Source: Apteryx mantelli | Taxonomy: Eukaryota; Chordata; Aves; Apterygiformes; Apterygidae | Reading direction: 5' to 3' | Length of the DNA: 64,000 bases | Assembly (NCBI RefSeq): GCF_036417845.1 | Contig: NC_089982.1 | Location: 47,765,684-47,829,683 of the forward strand | Part shown: in pieces, positions 38,679 to 50,700 of the stretch | How positions within the stretch are numbered: the stretch's first letter is position 1 | How the letters are laid out: every line of letters starts with the position of its first letter | Program-made: the position numbers and the translations under genes | Notes under the pieces: generated by a model | Databases searched by the model: none | Told to the model about the DNA's origin: nothing | The model's input: the letters and a program-made list of their open reading frames with translations, nothing else

Positions 38679-41600
38679 AAGAAGCATCTTCTTGCTTCTG
38701 TGCAAGCCCAGGTTTCTTTATTTCTGAGCTCCCTCAGTTCTACAAAATACACTACAAAAATGTACTACATCTATACACTCTGAAACCCAGCAAGTCATTA
38801 ACCAATTCTGGTCTTTAAAACTCACATGTGCTTTTTTTTTCTTCCTTCTAATCCCTACTACTTCTTTCTCTTTAATAAGAGAAATCTTTACTAGTCTGTC
38901 TCCCCTTTCCAAAACTCTTCCTGGCTTGAAAGCCAGGAACGAAAGAAAAACCTTAGCTGGAGTACTGACAGGCTGTTCCTTTCCTGTAAGGCAGCTAGGA
39001 AGAAAAATCTTTTTCTGCTCTCCACAAGGAAAGGCTGAAATTTGAATTGAGCTAAAGCTTTTCATCTAATTTCAAAACTGTCTCACACCTTTACCAAACT
39101 CAGCAAAGTCTATCCTTTCCTTCTAATCTGTTACCCTTGATTGATGCTTCAAGAATAAAATAATGATTGTAAGCTCTTTGGACCTGAGCTTGTATGACGT
39201 CATCAGGAAGCTTGACACCACTTTTGGGCATAATGGAAGGAGTATTTTGGAAAAAGGAAATAGAAACAAAGTTCAGAAGAACGGACATTTGCATGGCTTT
39301 CACTACCCAATTTGAGTTTTGCTATTGTATTCTTACATAACTTGCTGATAGAGGTGAAAGTAAAGGTAATAAATAAATATCTCTCATGTATGGAAGGCAT
39401 CCAGTTTTGTTTAATTTACAGGCACTGTTTGAGGAGCTATGAATCATGTTAGAGATTTAGAAGGATTACTGATAGAGAGGAGTGTAACCTTTCTTCCAAT
39501 GGAACAGCTGTTCTGAAAAATTTCCATAATAACAGTTGCTTTTAATTACATAAAAAACTGCAAAGCCTTTTTAGTTTCATATCAATAATGCAGCTTTGAT
39601 TCAAAAGTTGCTAAAGAGATAATCCTCAGCCTTTTTTTGTCAAGGCCAGTTTGTGAATAGCAATGACTTAAATCCCGATGCCATAAATTTTTGAAAGGAA
39701 GGAAAGAATAGTCTTTCTTTTTCCTCTGAGCATGGACTGAAAAATGAAAAATCATGCTTGGAAGGTATCACTTTCATGAGAGGCCTTCAAGAAATACCAC
39801 TGATGCCTAAATAAATAAATACACTTAAAATAAAAATATCAGGAATACTGTACAGATGGGATAAAATTTTTATTCTAAAATATCTAGTCTAATATTTTCT
39901 GATAAGAATTAAAGGAAACATCTGTATTTCTAAAATTGGTGTGTTTTATTAAAAGAGTGATTTTTTAGTAATTTTGAAGGCCCAGAAAAGTCAGTGAAAA
40001 TCCCACTTCTTTATCTCCCACTCTTCCTGCTTCGCTCTGTGATTGAATACTGGCCTCTGACTGCTTAATGCCTTATTCATTCCTCATTTTCTGGGCAGAT
40101 CACTAGTTTGTGAAGATAATTAGAAACCCCTGCTATTCCTTCTAAGCCTTGAATCTTAAGGCTAATTAAAATGGAGTGCTGCACGTATGTAGGCAGCTGA
40201 TAAAGGCTTGCAGCAAGGTACCAGGAATCATAGGATTTGTATAACAGAAGTAAAAAGTAGGTGTATGGGCTAAGATAGACTTTCCTATGGCCCTCATTGT
40301 ATTTTGCTCTATTATTAGAGCTTCAGGGATCTTACAATAACATCCAAAATACTGTTTTAAATAAATATTAACCTCATGTTTTTCAGGGTAGTATGAAAGT
40401 CCAATATCTAAATCTGAAGTAAAGATGGCTAGTTCTTCATCCCAAGATCATTTTTACCTACCTCTTCTTACCTTTCCTTGAGGTGCTACTCTTAAAATGT
40501 AAAACATTGAGGGTAAGAGAATACACCTCAGAGCACTGTATGTGCAAATGCAATGAAAGGAGGTTACACAGCATATTTCTGCCTCTCTCCAGGTACTACT
40601 TTTCCCCTTTTTCCTTTCGTTTGTTTTAGCATGTAGATAGCCTAGAAACACCACTGGACCCTTTTTCTTAAATATCTTCATGGCTTTACCCATTCAGTAA
40701 ACTACAGCAAGTTTTAACCACTTTTTTTTTCTCCTCCAAACAAATATTGTAACTTTTACTTAATTTGAGAGAAGCCAAAGTCCATCAACAAAGCAAGGAA
40801 AACTACTGGCACTGAATTGTGTTTCAGGATGCAGTAGTCATGAGTGCTGTTCATAAGTCGCAGGGTAAGTTGCCCTTACTTATCCCATGAATACCCAGTT
40901 TCAATAAGATCTTCTGTTCACACCTCAAGGCAGTTCCACATTGCTGTCAAACTTGTTTCTCCAAATGAAGATAGACCATGACTGCAAAATAGATTATGCT
41001 ATTGTGAATGGGCAGAGGCACCTATGCTGATGAATCTGAATATCTAAAAGCAAACTAAGGTTTTAACTGGGAAGGGAATGACAGCCTTTGAGGAGGCTAA
41101 AATTTTGAAGTACACATTTTATGAGCTTTTTTAATGTTTTTGAATTTCCAAACATTTTATTTCTGAGGTTAGTCTGTGTCTTAGTGAATTCTTTTCTGAT
41201 ATTTCATCAATAATTTAAGAACTGCAAAAAAAAAAAAACTTTGGAAAGAATTTTGATATTGTTTAATATGGATATAGAACTTTGAAATGTCATAACTCAT
41301 ATAGTACTCTCAACATTTCTGAAGGAATTCCTTTATTTTCAAATCTTTTTGTCAAGTTATGCTTTCTACCTTCCCCCCGCCCCCAAATACTTTAGAATAA
41401 CACTCAGTCTGTAATAGTCTGATCTCTGAGGTCTGATACCCAAGACATAACTTTGGATGCTGAGGCCAAAAAATAGGGCATACAATCTTCCTGCGTTCAC
41501 CTTCCCTGGGGATACATACATTCCCAGGAAGCTAAGCTTCTGCAATAGCCAATTTTCCACTCCTAGGACGTACAGAACCATAAAGACTTGAAGATATCCA

Positions 41601-44600
41601 GTTGCTTCAAACTTCATATGAAGACAGGATTGACTAACTAATCTCCACATATCCGGCTTTTGGAGTCTGCTACAAGAGATGTAGTTTCTTATCATGTTCA
41701 CCAGGTCAACTCTTGAACAGAAATGTTCAAGAGTTCAAACTCTTGATGAACATGATGAGGAAACTGTTGCGGTGGCCTTTGCAGCTCTCTCTCCTGTTGT
41801 CTTACAATACTCAAATAAGAAATAATTTATCTAGGTTCAAATCACTCTGATTTGGAGCAGCATGTGGACCATTGGTCTCACACCACCAAAATAACTGCCA
41901 TAATCACCAGGTTATTAGGTACTCTAACAGAGAAAGGAAGGGGAATCTTTTTTGTGGTAAAACATTCCCCTTCAATAAAAAAAAAGGGGGGGGATATAGA
42001 TGGATACTGAACACTTAATAACACAACTTAATAACTACATCATTATTAAGGCTCAGATTCACTCCCAAGGTGCCAAAATTAAGTTCATACTCTCAAAAGC
42101 TTCTGCTGTAATTAATGGCAATATCACAGCCTGTGATCAGAATATCCTTCTGGAGATAGTCATATTACAATATATGAAGCCTAAGGTGACTGTGTTCAGG
42201 AGTCAGATGCCCAAAGTTAGATCTGATAATTCCAGGCTCACCTAAATGACCTTGGTTCCAGTCACTGCTCTAGTTAAAAGTAAGTACCTTATGCAAGGTA
42301 AAAGCACATTGACAAGAGAGACTGAGGTAGTCTCAGTTCAGAACATGCATATTCCAGTCTCCCACATGTTTTCTCAGGAGTTTGAAACTCTAGGATCAAT
42401 TTCTCTCCAATACTAAGGGAGAGGATGTGGCACTGGATTTTCCATCTATCAGCGGATTGCTAAAGCCACTTACTATTAAATAAAGCAAGCTGCCACATTC
42501 TCTTTTTTGAAAAAAAATGCTTTGTTTAGATGTCTACATGAAGGAGGTGGTTCACTGCTATGAATCCAGAGTGCAGAGAGGCACCTCATTCCCTTATACA
42601 ATAGGCCCCTATACATCTAGGCCACCCTATGGCACTTCCAGACAGTTTCCTGCTCAGCATGCACCTGATTCACATTCTTAGACATAACTCTCTCCTTGCA
42701 CTGCATACAGAAAATAGGTGACTGTTTCAAGTTATACAGTGGGGTATCCAACGGAAGGAACTGGTGTTGTTCTCAGTGTGGCTAACGGAGAGAAAGACCT
42801 AATGAGGCTTCTGCTCTAAATCACTCTCTGATGAGGTGCCTACCTTTTGCCATTGCTTACATACAGAGTTTAGAGCTTGCAGTATCTTCCAAATTTTAAG
42901 AGTTTATGTACCTCTATTATTATTGAATTATGAGCAGTGTGAATAGCTTGCCTCTCTCAAGTCTTACTCCCTTTTGTGAATTTAACCCTTTAGTCTACAT
43001 ACAAGAAAAATTCAGATTTGAGATAGATGAGTTCTGCTTTTTTTTCCCAGTGAAGACAGAAAGATTAATAAATACAGTACAAAGGTCTCTTAGAAAATAA
43101 GTATGATTCTCAGTGTTTGAAAGCAGTCCACAAGTAATTTTCTGTTCCTGACTGAAAATGACAAAATTACTTTGCTGAAAACTAACATGACAAACAAGCC
43201 AAGATTTCCAAAGATTATTATTTGCTCATCTCAAGAGAAATCAAGAACTGATATAGAGATAAGAAGATATTTTTACTAAAAGGGTGGTAAATAACTTGCT
43301 CACAGCCAAACATAGTCACTGACAGATGACCCTGTGGTCACGTTACTAAGCATGAGTCAAGGAACTCCAGAAACTATGTGACAACACCAAAATATTAGTA
43401 ATTTTGTTTCATACACTAGTACACTTAAACCACTTAATTATTTCAGTGTTTTGGTATTTTTTTCATCCTCTGTCTGGCTTCCTCTAACTCATGTTCTGCT
43501 TTGGCTACTTAAAGTACATTAAACTTATTTATAAGTAATTGAGTTTCTTATTTAATATATGAATTGGAACCCTAAGAATATGCTCATCTGTGACCAGTTT
43601 TTCATTGGTATAAATTAGGATTATGATTTTCAACTATCCCTCTTACTTCCAATCTTTTCATACAAATAAGTATTTTCAATACCTACTTCATGTTCACTGA
43701 GGGTAGTACACGAGTTGTACCATTTGTGCAAGAAAGAAAAAGGTGCAAGAAAATCCCATACTAAACCTGTAACTCACAATTTAGTTATCTCTTTTATTTT
43801 GATACATTACTGCAATTTCCTCCTTTCCTTCCTTCCTACTGCAAGAACCCCCTTGGTTCATATTTTTACTTTATAATTACTGTAAAAAACAAAGTTACAA
43901 TAGTATATTTTCTCTAATGAAAAGTAAGGACTTTCTACCAACAAGAGGAACCCACTACTCACACCACCATTTATTTTGACATAATTGACAAAAAATAATT
44001 TAACTATGCATCCACGTTGGCTGTGCATGACCTTCAAAATTGAACAGCAGACCATCAATCCATAACCAGAACACACTGCCTGAACAGCGCACTATTTGGA
44101 TTAATTGAATTAACAGACTTCATTTAGAAGGATTTGGGAATGTTTTTACAAGGTTTAGAAAGGATTTCATCAGGATTACATGATGTGCAGTTTTGAGTGT
44201 GCTTGACCCTTCACATAAAACTCTCTAGGCAACCATGTAATAGATCATGTCACCCCCTACTTATTAATTCTTATCCAAGATTTTGTCACCATAAAGGGAA
44301 TATCTTTGTAGTTCACTGCATACTTCCACCAATATGAAAAAAAAAGCTACGCCTTAATGAGCATTTCAGTGCTGAGTGCTGACATGTTTTTTCTGACTAC
44401 TGGATTAGAAGAACAGGGTATGCTTGTCTTCTGCATCTTTCTGTTCTGTTGCCTTCAGAGAACTATAACTCTAGTATTTGGTTTAAATATTCCAGTTAGA
44501 TTAGTCTATTTTTGCCATGTGATATTGTTTCTTGCCAATTCCTTTTTCCAAAGCTTTGTCAATTCCAATTTTAACATATGTATTTAAACTGTGTACCAAT

Positions 44601-47160
44601 ACTCTAGGAATAACACACTAATCTAACGGAGAAAATGCATATCAAACTAAGAGTTAGAGAAACTGGATGTTGGTAGCTCTGCTCTTGCAAATTAATCATG
44701 TTAATTTTGTCAAATGTCCTGCAACATGAACTAGTACAACAAGGCAGGGAATTAGGCTTCTGGTACAAGCTTTGGAAAATGGAACCAAAGAAAGGATATG
44801 TATGTTTTCCATAATTCTGGGAAACCTGACATTTTTAAAATAAATGTTCCACTGATCTTTTTTTCTAAAGAGATCATAACTGCAATAATATACCAAATAT
44901 GTCAGCAAAAATATGAATGCCCAGTTCTGAGTACACTATTGTTCTACTGTACGCTAATATCTGAATGTAAATATTGCAAATGCATAAGCACATCCAGAAA
45001 TGGTGCCTGAGAATGCCACTGGGATACATAACCGAGGCAGCTGTGCACATGGCTCTGACAACAGGGGACAAATTTATGAGCATTGATTTCCTCAATTACA
45101 GTTTTAAAAATAGATTTTACCTTGCACCATAGGTGACTTGCCATTAATTTCTGTATTTACTATCATAGTACAGCAGAATAACATGACTTTGTTGATGTAA
45201 TAGCAGACAAGTGAAAAACAGCCTAATATTAAACATCTACTCAAGTGGGATTTATTTGCTTGTTTGTCCTTTAAATTTGAACATTTGATTACCCATGGGG
45301 GAGATTATGTCTTGTGGCCACTGAATTTTTCAAAGTCAAAATACAGTGTGGACAACTAATAGTGGAATTATCTGCCACAAAATGTTATATTCTAATAAAG
45401 AACCCTGAAAGAAATTAAATCAAAGCTTTTATTTAGTATGCAATCCATCAGCCTTCTTTTAACATTTGCATCTTACAAAATGTTTCCCTGTAGCCCAAAC
45501 AACTAGGAAGCGCAGTGTTGAAACTCAGCGGCAACAATTGAGATTTCCCAACTCAAAGAATTGTTGTTATAAAAGCAGCTAAGATGATTCTACTTACCAC
45601 CCTGTAATATGTAAGCAGCAATATCAGCAATAATTTTGCCCAACAGCTGCTGCCATTTATGCACTTGCACTTCACACTATGGAACAAAAACGCCCCAATT
45701 TTCAGAGTTCAGCACTGGGCACTTGTTTCAAACTACAGAAGTGTCATATCTCTTACAGTGCTATTACCTCTCTTCCCTTTGTCACAAGGGAGAAAGTTGT
45801 TCTTAAATACTTTTCTTAATGTGAAGAAACTCCAAATCGTTATCAACTATCACCAAACACTTTAATATAATGGTCATGAATGATGGTTTGTATGTACCTA
45901 GAGTTCAATATGAGGGGGTATAAAATTGTATGCAAAAGATGAGTTATTGTAGAATCTCAATGAAAACTAATTTGTTTACATGATTTAAAAAAGGAAAAAA
46001 AGGGAAGAGAACCTTTTAAAAGGTTAGTATTGGAGTTTCAGACACATCTACAGAATTAGATGAAGAATTTAAAACCCAATCTGCTGTAACATGCTGCACA
46101 AACCATCTGCTGAAGTATGTCCAGTTATAAACTCCCTTATCATGAAATGCATTATATTTGATAACCAAATAACAGGAACTACTGTTATCTGTAAGGTACT
46201 TAGATTCATATGTGACTGCATTCATCTGAGTTATGCACCCATTTCTAACTGCCTTGGGAAAGACAGTAAGGCAAGACTCAAGGGCAGCAGAAAAATCAGG
46301 CTGAGTTTCACATATTTTGGAACGCAAGCTACCTCTCCTCTCTGACTAGTGAGTTTAATCCTTTACCTAATGACTGCCTTATTGTTAGAATTTAGAATAT
46401 TCACAGCAAAAATATCACTGTGAAAAATAAGAAATGGAAAGGGATTACATTTAGCAGGACACCCTAACTTCAAAATACGCAATTTATTTCAGCAAACATA
46501 ATACTCCAACCTGATTTATTCGCTGCCTTTGGGGTGAAAAAATGTTCACTTTTTAGGAAATGAGAAGCATTTTACTCTGCCCTGAATAGGCCTGAATATT
46601 CAAAGCATGAAGCTTGATAAAAGCCTGGATATGGTCTGTTTATATAAGGAGTTAACTGTGAACTGAGAGATTTAGGCCAGTGTGAGTATACCTCAGGAGG
46701 TGCAATTAGGAAATGGTGTCTAATGTTCTATCTGCAAATACTAGTTCCCTCAAATTTCTTATAGTTTATAGAGTTTATTATTCTTACCTCAAAAGCAGCA
46801 GTGAAAAGAATCTTTTCCTTGTGCAAACAGATTTGGACAACCTCCAAAACCTATTAAGTATTTAATCTACTAATGCTGAACTTTCAATTGTGCACGAAGT
46901 GAGCCTCACAAAACGACGTACTTGCAAGGGTATTTTAAACAATAAAAGGAATCCGGTGATAACTGAATTATGTATTTGAGAACATTAGAAGTTCACACTC
47001 GAGAGCAACAGGAATAGGATACACCGTGTTTTCTCTGCAGTGTCTCGCAAAACAAAGCCTGTTGCTTAATGTTCACATGGTTACTGTTCTCATCCACGAA
47101 GACGGTCCTCTAAGCTCAAAGATCAAGTTGTGATGAGGGGGCCGGGACTGAAAAAAAGAA
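38679..47160. other. Gene-free DNA upstream of NEIL3
   Basis: No coding region or RNA gene is supported. The stretch holds a nested inverted repeat at 41,691-41,756, adjacent A and G homopolymers near 41,980-41,994 and a poly-A tract near 41,226-41,240. Some segments (for example 39,500-39,660 and 40,000-40,230) have the mixed, motif-dense texture often seen in conserved non-coding elements, but only a cross-species alignment could show that. It borders the NEIL3 CpG island on the right. Confidence 0.55.
41691..41756. repeat. Nested inverted repeat (potential 66-nt hairpin)
   Basis: Outer arms ATCATGTTCA (41,691-41,700) and TGAACATGAT (41,747-41,756) enclose inner arms AACTCTTGAACA (41,708-41,719) and TGTTCAAGAGTT (41,724-41,735) around a GAAA loop. 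All paired bases are exact complements. AACTCTTGA also recurs at 41,738-41,746, giving an alternative pairing. No gene or mobile-element end is recognised nearby. Confidence 0.75.
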
Positions 47161-47538
47161 GTGGTATGTCACGTCCCCACCCTCCGGACTCTCCTCGGAG
47201 CGGGCGGGTCCATCATGGCGACGCATGAGGCAATGGCTCATCCCTTTCCGCTCCCCTCACCGCCGCCCCTGACAGGGACCGACCGGCCCCAGGTCCCCCC
47301 TCGCCCTTGTGCCCCGCCGCCCTACGAGTTTCTCCCTTGTGCCGCGCCGCTAGGGGTAGGACAAGTGTTTCCACGGCGCTGCCTTCCCTCAGGCTCAGCC
47401 TGGACTCCCCCAAACGGCGCAGCCCTCCGCCCCGCCACCGCTACACCCCGCCGTAACGGCGCGACGCTCACCACGGCCGCCCGGCGGAGGCGGAGCGACG
47501 CCAGGCCTGGCCCGGCCCGGCAGCACCGCCCCCAAGCG

Positions 47539-47553
47539 AGCGGGAGATTTGAA
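47539..47553 (+). promoter_or_regulatory. CDE/CHR-like cell-cycle element
   Basis: AGCGG, a GAGA spacer and TTTGAA follow one another exactly. TTTGAA is the CHR core, and a GC-rich CDE box four bases upstream is the arrangement found in cell-cycle promoters such as CDC25C, which are bound by DREAM and B-MYB-MuvB complexes. It lies 50 bases upstream of the NEIL3 ATG. NEIL3 in mammals is expressed mainly in S/G2 of proliferating cells, so the site fits. I did not find the CCAAT boxes that often accompany such elements. Confidence 0.6.
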
Positions 47554-47602
47554 CGGAAGAGACGGCGGGCGGGCGTGGAGCGTATGGTGGTGAGCTTTGG
47601 TC

Positions 47603-47719
47603 ATGGTGGAGGGTCCGTGCTGCGCCTTGTACGCGGAGAGGCTCCGGGCCCGGGTGCGCCAGGGCCAGGCGGTGCGGAGCGCGCAGGGCAGAGCATCGCT
47701 AGCCGGAGCTGGGGGCACG
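47603..47719 (+). CDS. NEIL3: NEIL3 coding exon 1
   Basis: Encodes residues 1-39, beginning MVEGPCC and ending GAGGT, with donor CACG/GTGAGG. Ends in phase 0. The exon is very GC-rich because it lies in the CpG island. Compared with human NEIL3 it lacks about eight residues after the conserved GQAV, in the loop before QGRA. Confidence 0.93.
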
Positions 47720-50700
47720 GTGAGGGGCCGCGGCGAGGGGCCGCCCTGGCGGGGCACGGGGGGGGGGCGCTGGCGGGCGGCCGTTGGCGGGGCGGGGCGT
47801 GGGCAGGGGGCCGTTGGCGGGGCGGGGCAGCCGCCTGTCGTGGCAGCCGCCTGTCGTGGCGCTGCGCCGCAGCCCTGGCAGTGCTGCTGCCTCTGCTCAG
47901 ACTGTATAGTGTGTGCGTGGGGCAGGGGGGGGGAATTCTGCCGGGTTTGGGAAAAGACATCTCTCGTTGCTGTCAAGAGTTGTTGGGCTGCTGAAGCGTG
48001 GGATCATTTGGCTGATTGACGTGAACTTCGGAGCAGGATCATTAGTGTCACTGACATCTCCTTCCCTTCCCCTGTAATTATGGCAGAGCCTTAACTGCAG
48101 CAACTGTTAGCTCGCAGGGGTTTTTTTTTCCTTTTTTTTTTTCCTCCTTTAAATTGATATGCCTTAAAATATTCTTGTCATCAACATAATAAATTAGCCT
48201 TAGCAGATCGGATGTTTAAAGAGGTGCTAGAGCTGGAGAAACTTAGGCTTTTTGTAAATAATGAGGGAAAACTTTTAGAATCCCTTTTGTTCACTAAAAA
48301 GGGTAAATTTTAAAATATCATTTGGCTTCAGGAAATATATGGTACAAGGAAAATTATACTAGTAGTTCCTGGTTTTAATTGCTTTTTTGGTAATCCCATA
48401 AGCCTTCAGAAGCCTGAAGGAAGCAGGACAGAGAAAGATACACTTTAGTCTGCAGAAAAGGAATGTATTTACATAACTTTGTTTTAAAAACATCACATTA
48501 ATTAGACCAACTATTTAAATAAATAAAGCATGTGGCATCTGCTTTCAGTGTACACACAGTATGTAATTTCTCTACTAGTTTTTATCCTTTTTGCTGGCAG
48601 CATAAAATAATTCAACAGTATAAAACTGCTGGGGCTTGTGAGGCCTTCTGGTAGAAAAAGATGTCAGGATATAAATGAGCAGGTCTAGCTAATGAGCTGT
48701 GAAGATCTAGTACTCTGGTTTTGTTTATGGAGGTGGCTAGGGTTTTTTTTCCTCATGCCTGTTTTTGTTCAGCTGTGAGAAATTTTATGTATTGCTTTTG
48801 TCCTAAGTATATTGGATATCTCCAGATAGAAAGTTGGCATGGTTTTTTTTCCCCTTTTATGTATGTAAGACAGTGTAAGATAGTACTTAAATAAAAGATC
48901 AATTTCATAAAGAATGTAGTTCAAGATACTTATTTTGTTTAAAAGGTATGCCATCAACAGATTAGTTTTTATAACTGTCTTTCAGGACCTTGATTTCTAA
49001 AGTAAGGAGTTAAGCCCTTGTAGTTACATAAAGAAATTTCATTCCCCTAAATATTCTGATGATCATAACTTTGTACAGTAGAAGTCACCTCAGGGTGACT
49101 TTGTTCACTAGCAAGCAACCATCACAAGGCTTTTTGCACTGTTTAGATCTCAAAGTGGCTGTTAACCATGGACAAAGCCTTGGCCAGTGCAAAAAAATAG
49201 TCTCTATGAGTATGGAGACTCAAGAGTCTCCATAATAGTATTAATGTAAAGGCTTGCCTGATACCAAAGTGGCATCAGTTTAACCTAAAATATTTTGAAG
49301 AACAAGTTAGTTTTCCAAGTCAAGTTTGACTCTGATTTAGTTTAAACAATCCTGAGTGGCTTAAAACCAAAATAAACCTTGTTGCACATGGATTTACTTA
49401 CTTAAGTTTCACAGGCTATGCAAGAAAAGATTTTTGCCTCAATCTCGCAATTACCATTTTCTTCTCCTCTAGTAGTATCCTACCTGCTGCTCAACGTCTT
49501 CTGAGATTAGCCTTTCAGCTACTAGGAAGAGAAAAACACTTCTGCAGACTTAGTGTAGGCTCTTCTGTAATACACAATGCCCCATGTGAAACATTGAAAG
49601 CATACTACTAGCATGGCTAAAAACTCCAGCAAGAGGCATTTTGAGAAGGCTGGCATTCCACAAATGGCAGAATTAACTCTTTGACAAATATTTAATATCC
49701 AAACTGTACCTGTTGGTTTACATCATCCTGAAAATCTGTTTGAATTCATGACTTGAAGAAAAAGGCATAAAATAGCTTGATAAAAAGATGCATTATTTCA
49801 GTTCAGAAAAGTATGGGCTGAGTTATGATATCCTTAGTAATCGTGACTATCTGCTTCCTTAGTAAGTAGCCCCATTGTTTTTGACAGAGCTGCTTAAAGA
49901 GAAAAGCTTTGATGCTGTGTACGTGGGAGATTTAGTTCATACAGCTACTTGCTGAATGTGTACTGATGTTAGATTCAAATTATTATAACTTCCGTTGTAA
50001 TTTTTGTGTGTGTATGTACTCATTTTCAGACTGCTGTGAGTGAGGAGAAAATCTCCAGTCACAAATTCCTTACTGGACATGTTTACAGAGGTGTGGAGAC
50101 TTTGGGAAAGGAGCTTTTTATGTATTTTGGTCAGACAGCTTTGAGGTAAGAGGTGGGGGATAAAAAAAAGTTCCCTATGCATTTAAACTGTACATTTTCA
50201 GGGGGATCTTCTTGTTCTCTCTTATAAGTTCCAGAGATTTTGAAAGTTAGTGTTATAGAGAAACTTCTCTGCAGCCTGTCTTTAAGTGCTGGAAATACTA
50301 AATAGTGACTTAATTTGTTTCAAACAACTTACTGTTTTATTCTTAGTTTAAGATGTCATGTAAATGTATCTGAAAAGGACAGTTATTCCTTGAAATGCTT
50401 CATTTTAAACAGGAAATTGCACTATTTAGGAACAGAACTCATAGAAATGCATACAGTTGCTTAGCATTGTCCATTACAAACTGTATTTGCAATTACCTTT
50501 AGCTTTCCTTGAACAATTTAGATTGAGATTGTCTGTACTTAATTTTTGAATAATTCAGTTGCTCTGACAATAAACTCATGTGAAAAAATTGCCAAATTTG
50601 AAAAAAATTCTGTGTGTATACATCTATGCTGCCTTTCTTGCTTTAAACACTGTAACACCTCCTTGTTTTGGAACCATGGTTTGAATTTGGCAGGTGAATG

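Larger units (their letters stand above)
47161..47900 (+). promoter_or_regulatory. NEIL3: CpG island promoter of NEIL3
   Basis: CG dinucleotides, rare elsewhere in the window, become dense from about 47,165 and fade after about 47,880. The block is strongly GC-rich and contains several GGGGCGGGGC-type Sp1-like boxes, mostly downstream of exon 1, and no obvious TATA box before the coding start. It covers the 5' end of NEIL3 and the first part of intron 1, as is typical for a DNA-repair gene promoter. Long open frames on both strands here are by-products of the high GC content. The transcription start site is not determined. CpG islands often start transcription in both directions, so a divergent leftward non-coding transcript is possible. 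Confidence 0.9.

Noticed and set aside
41366..41701. 111-codon minus-strand open frame
   Set aside because: Composition is not protein-like and no domain or partner exon is visible.
46636..46650. TATA-box-like TTATATAAGG upstream of NEIL3
   Set aside because: It lies about 950 bases before the start codon and outside the CpG island, with nothing transcribed recognised next to it.
47395..47976. 193-codon and 119-codon open frames on the minus strand of the CpG island
   Set aside because: Same cause: proline- and alanine-rich shadow frames in GC-rich DNA with no homology that I recognise.
47161..47994. 277-codon open frame on the plus strand across the CpG island
   Set aside because: It is rich in Gly, Ala, Arg and Pro, overlaps NEIL3 exon 1 and intron 1 in another frame and has no recognisable domain. 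High GC content removes stop codons by itself.
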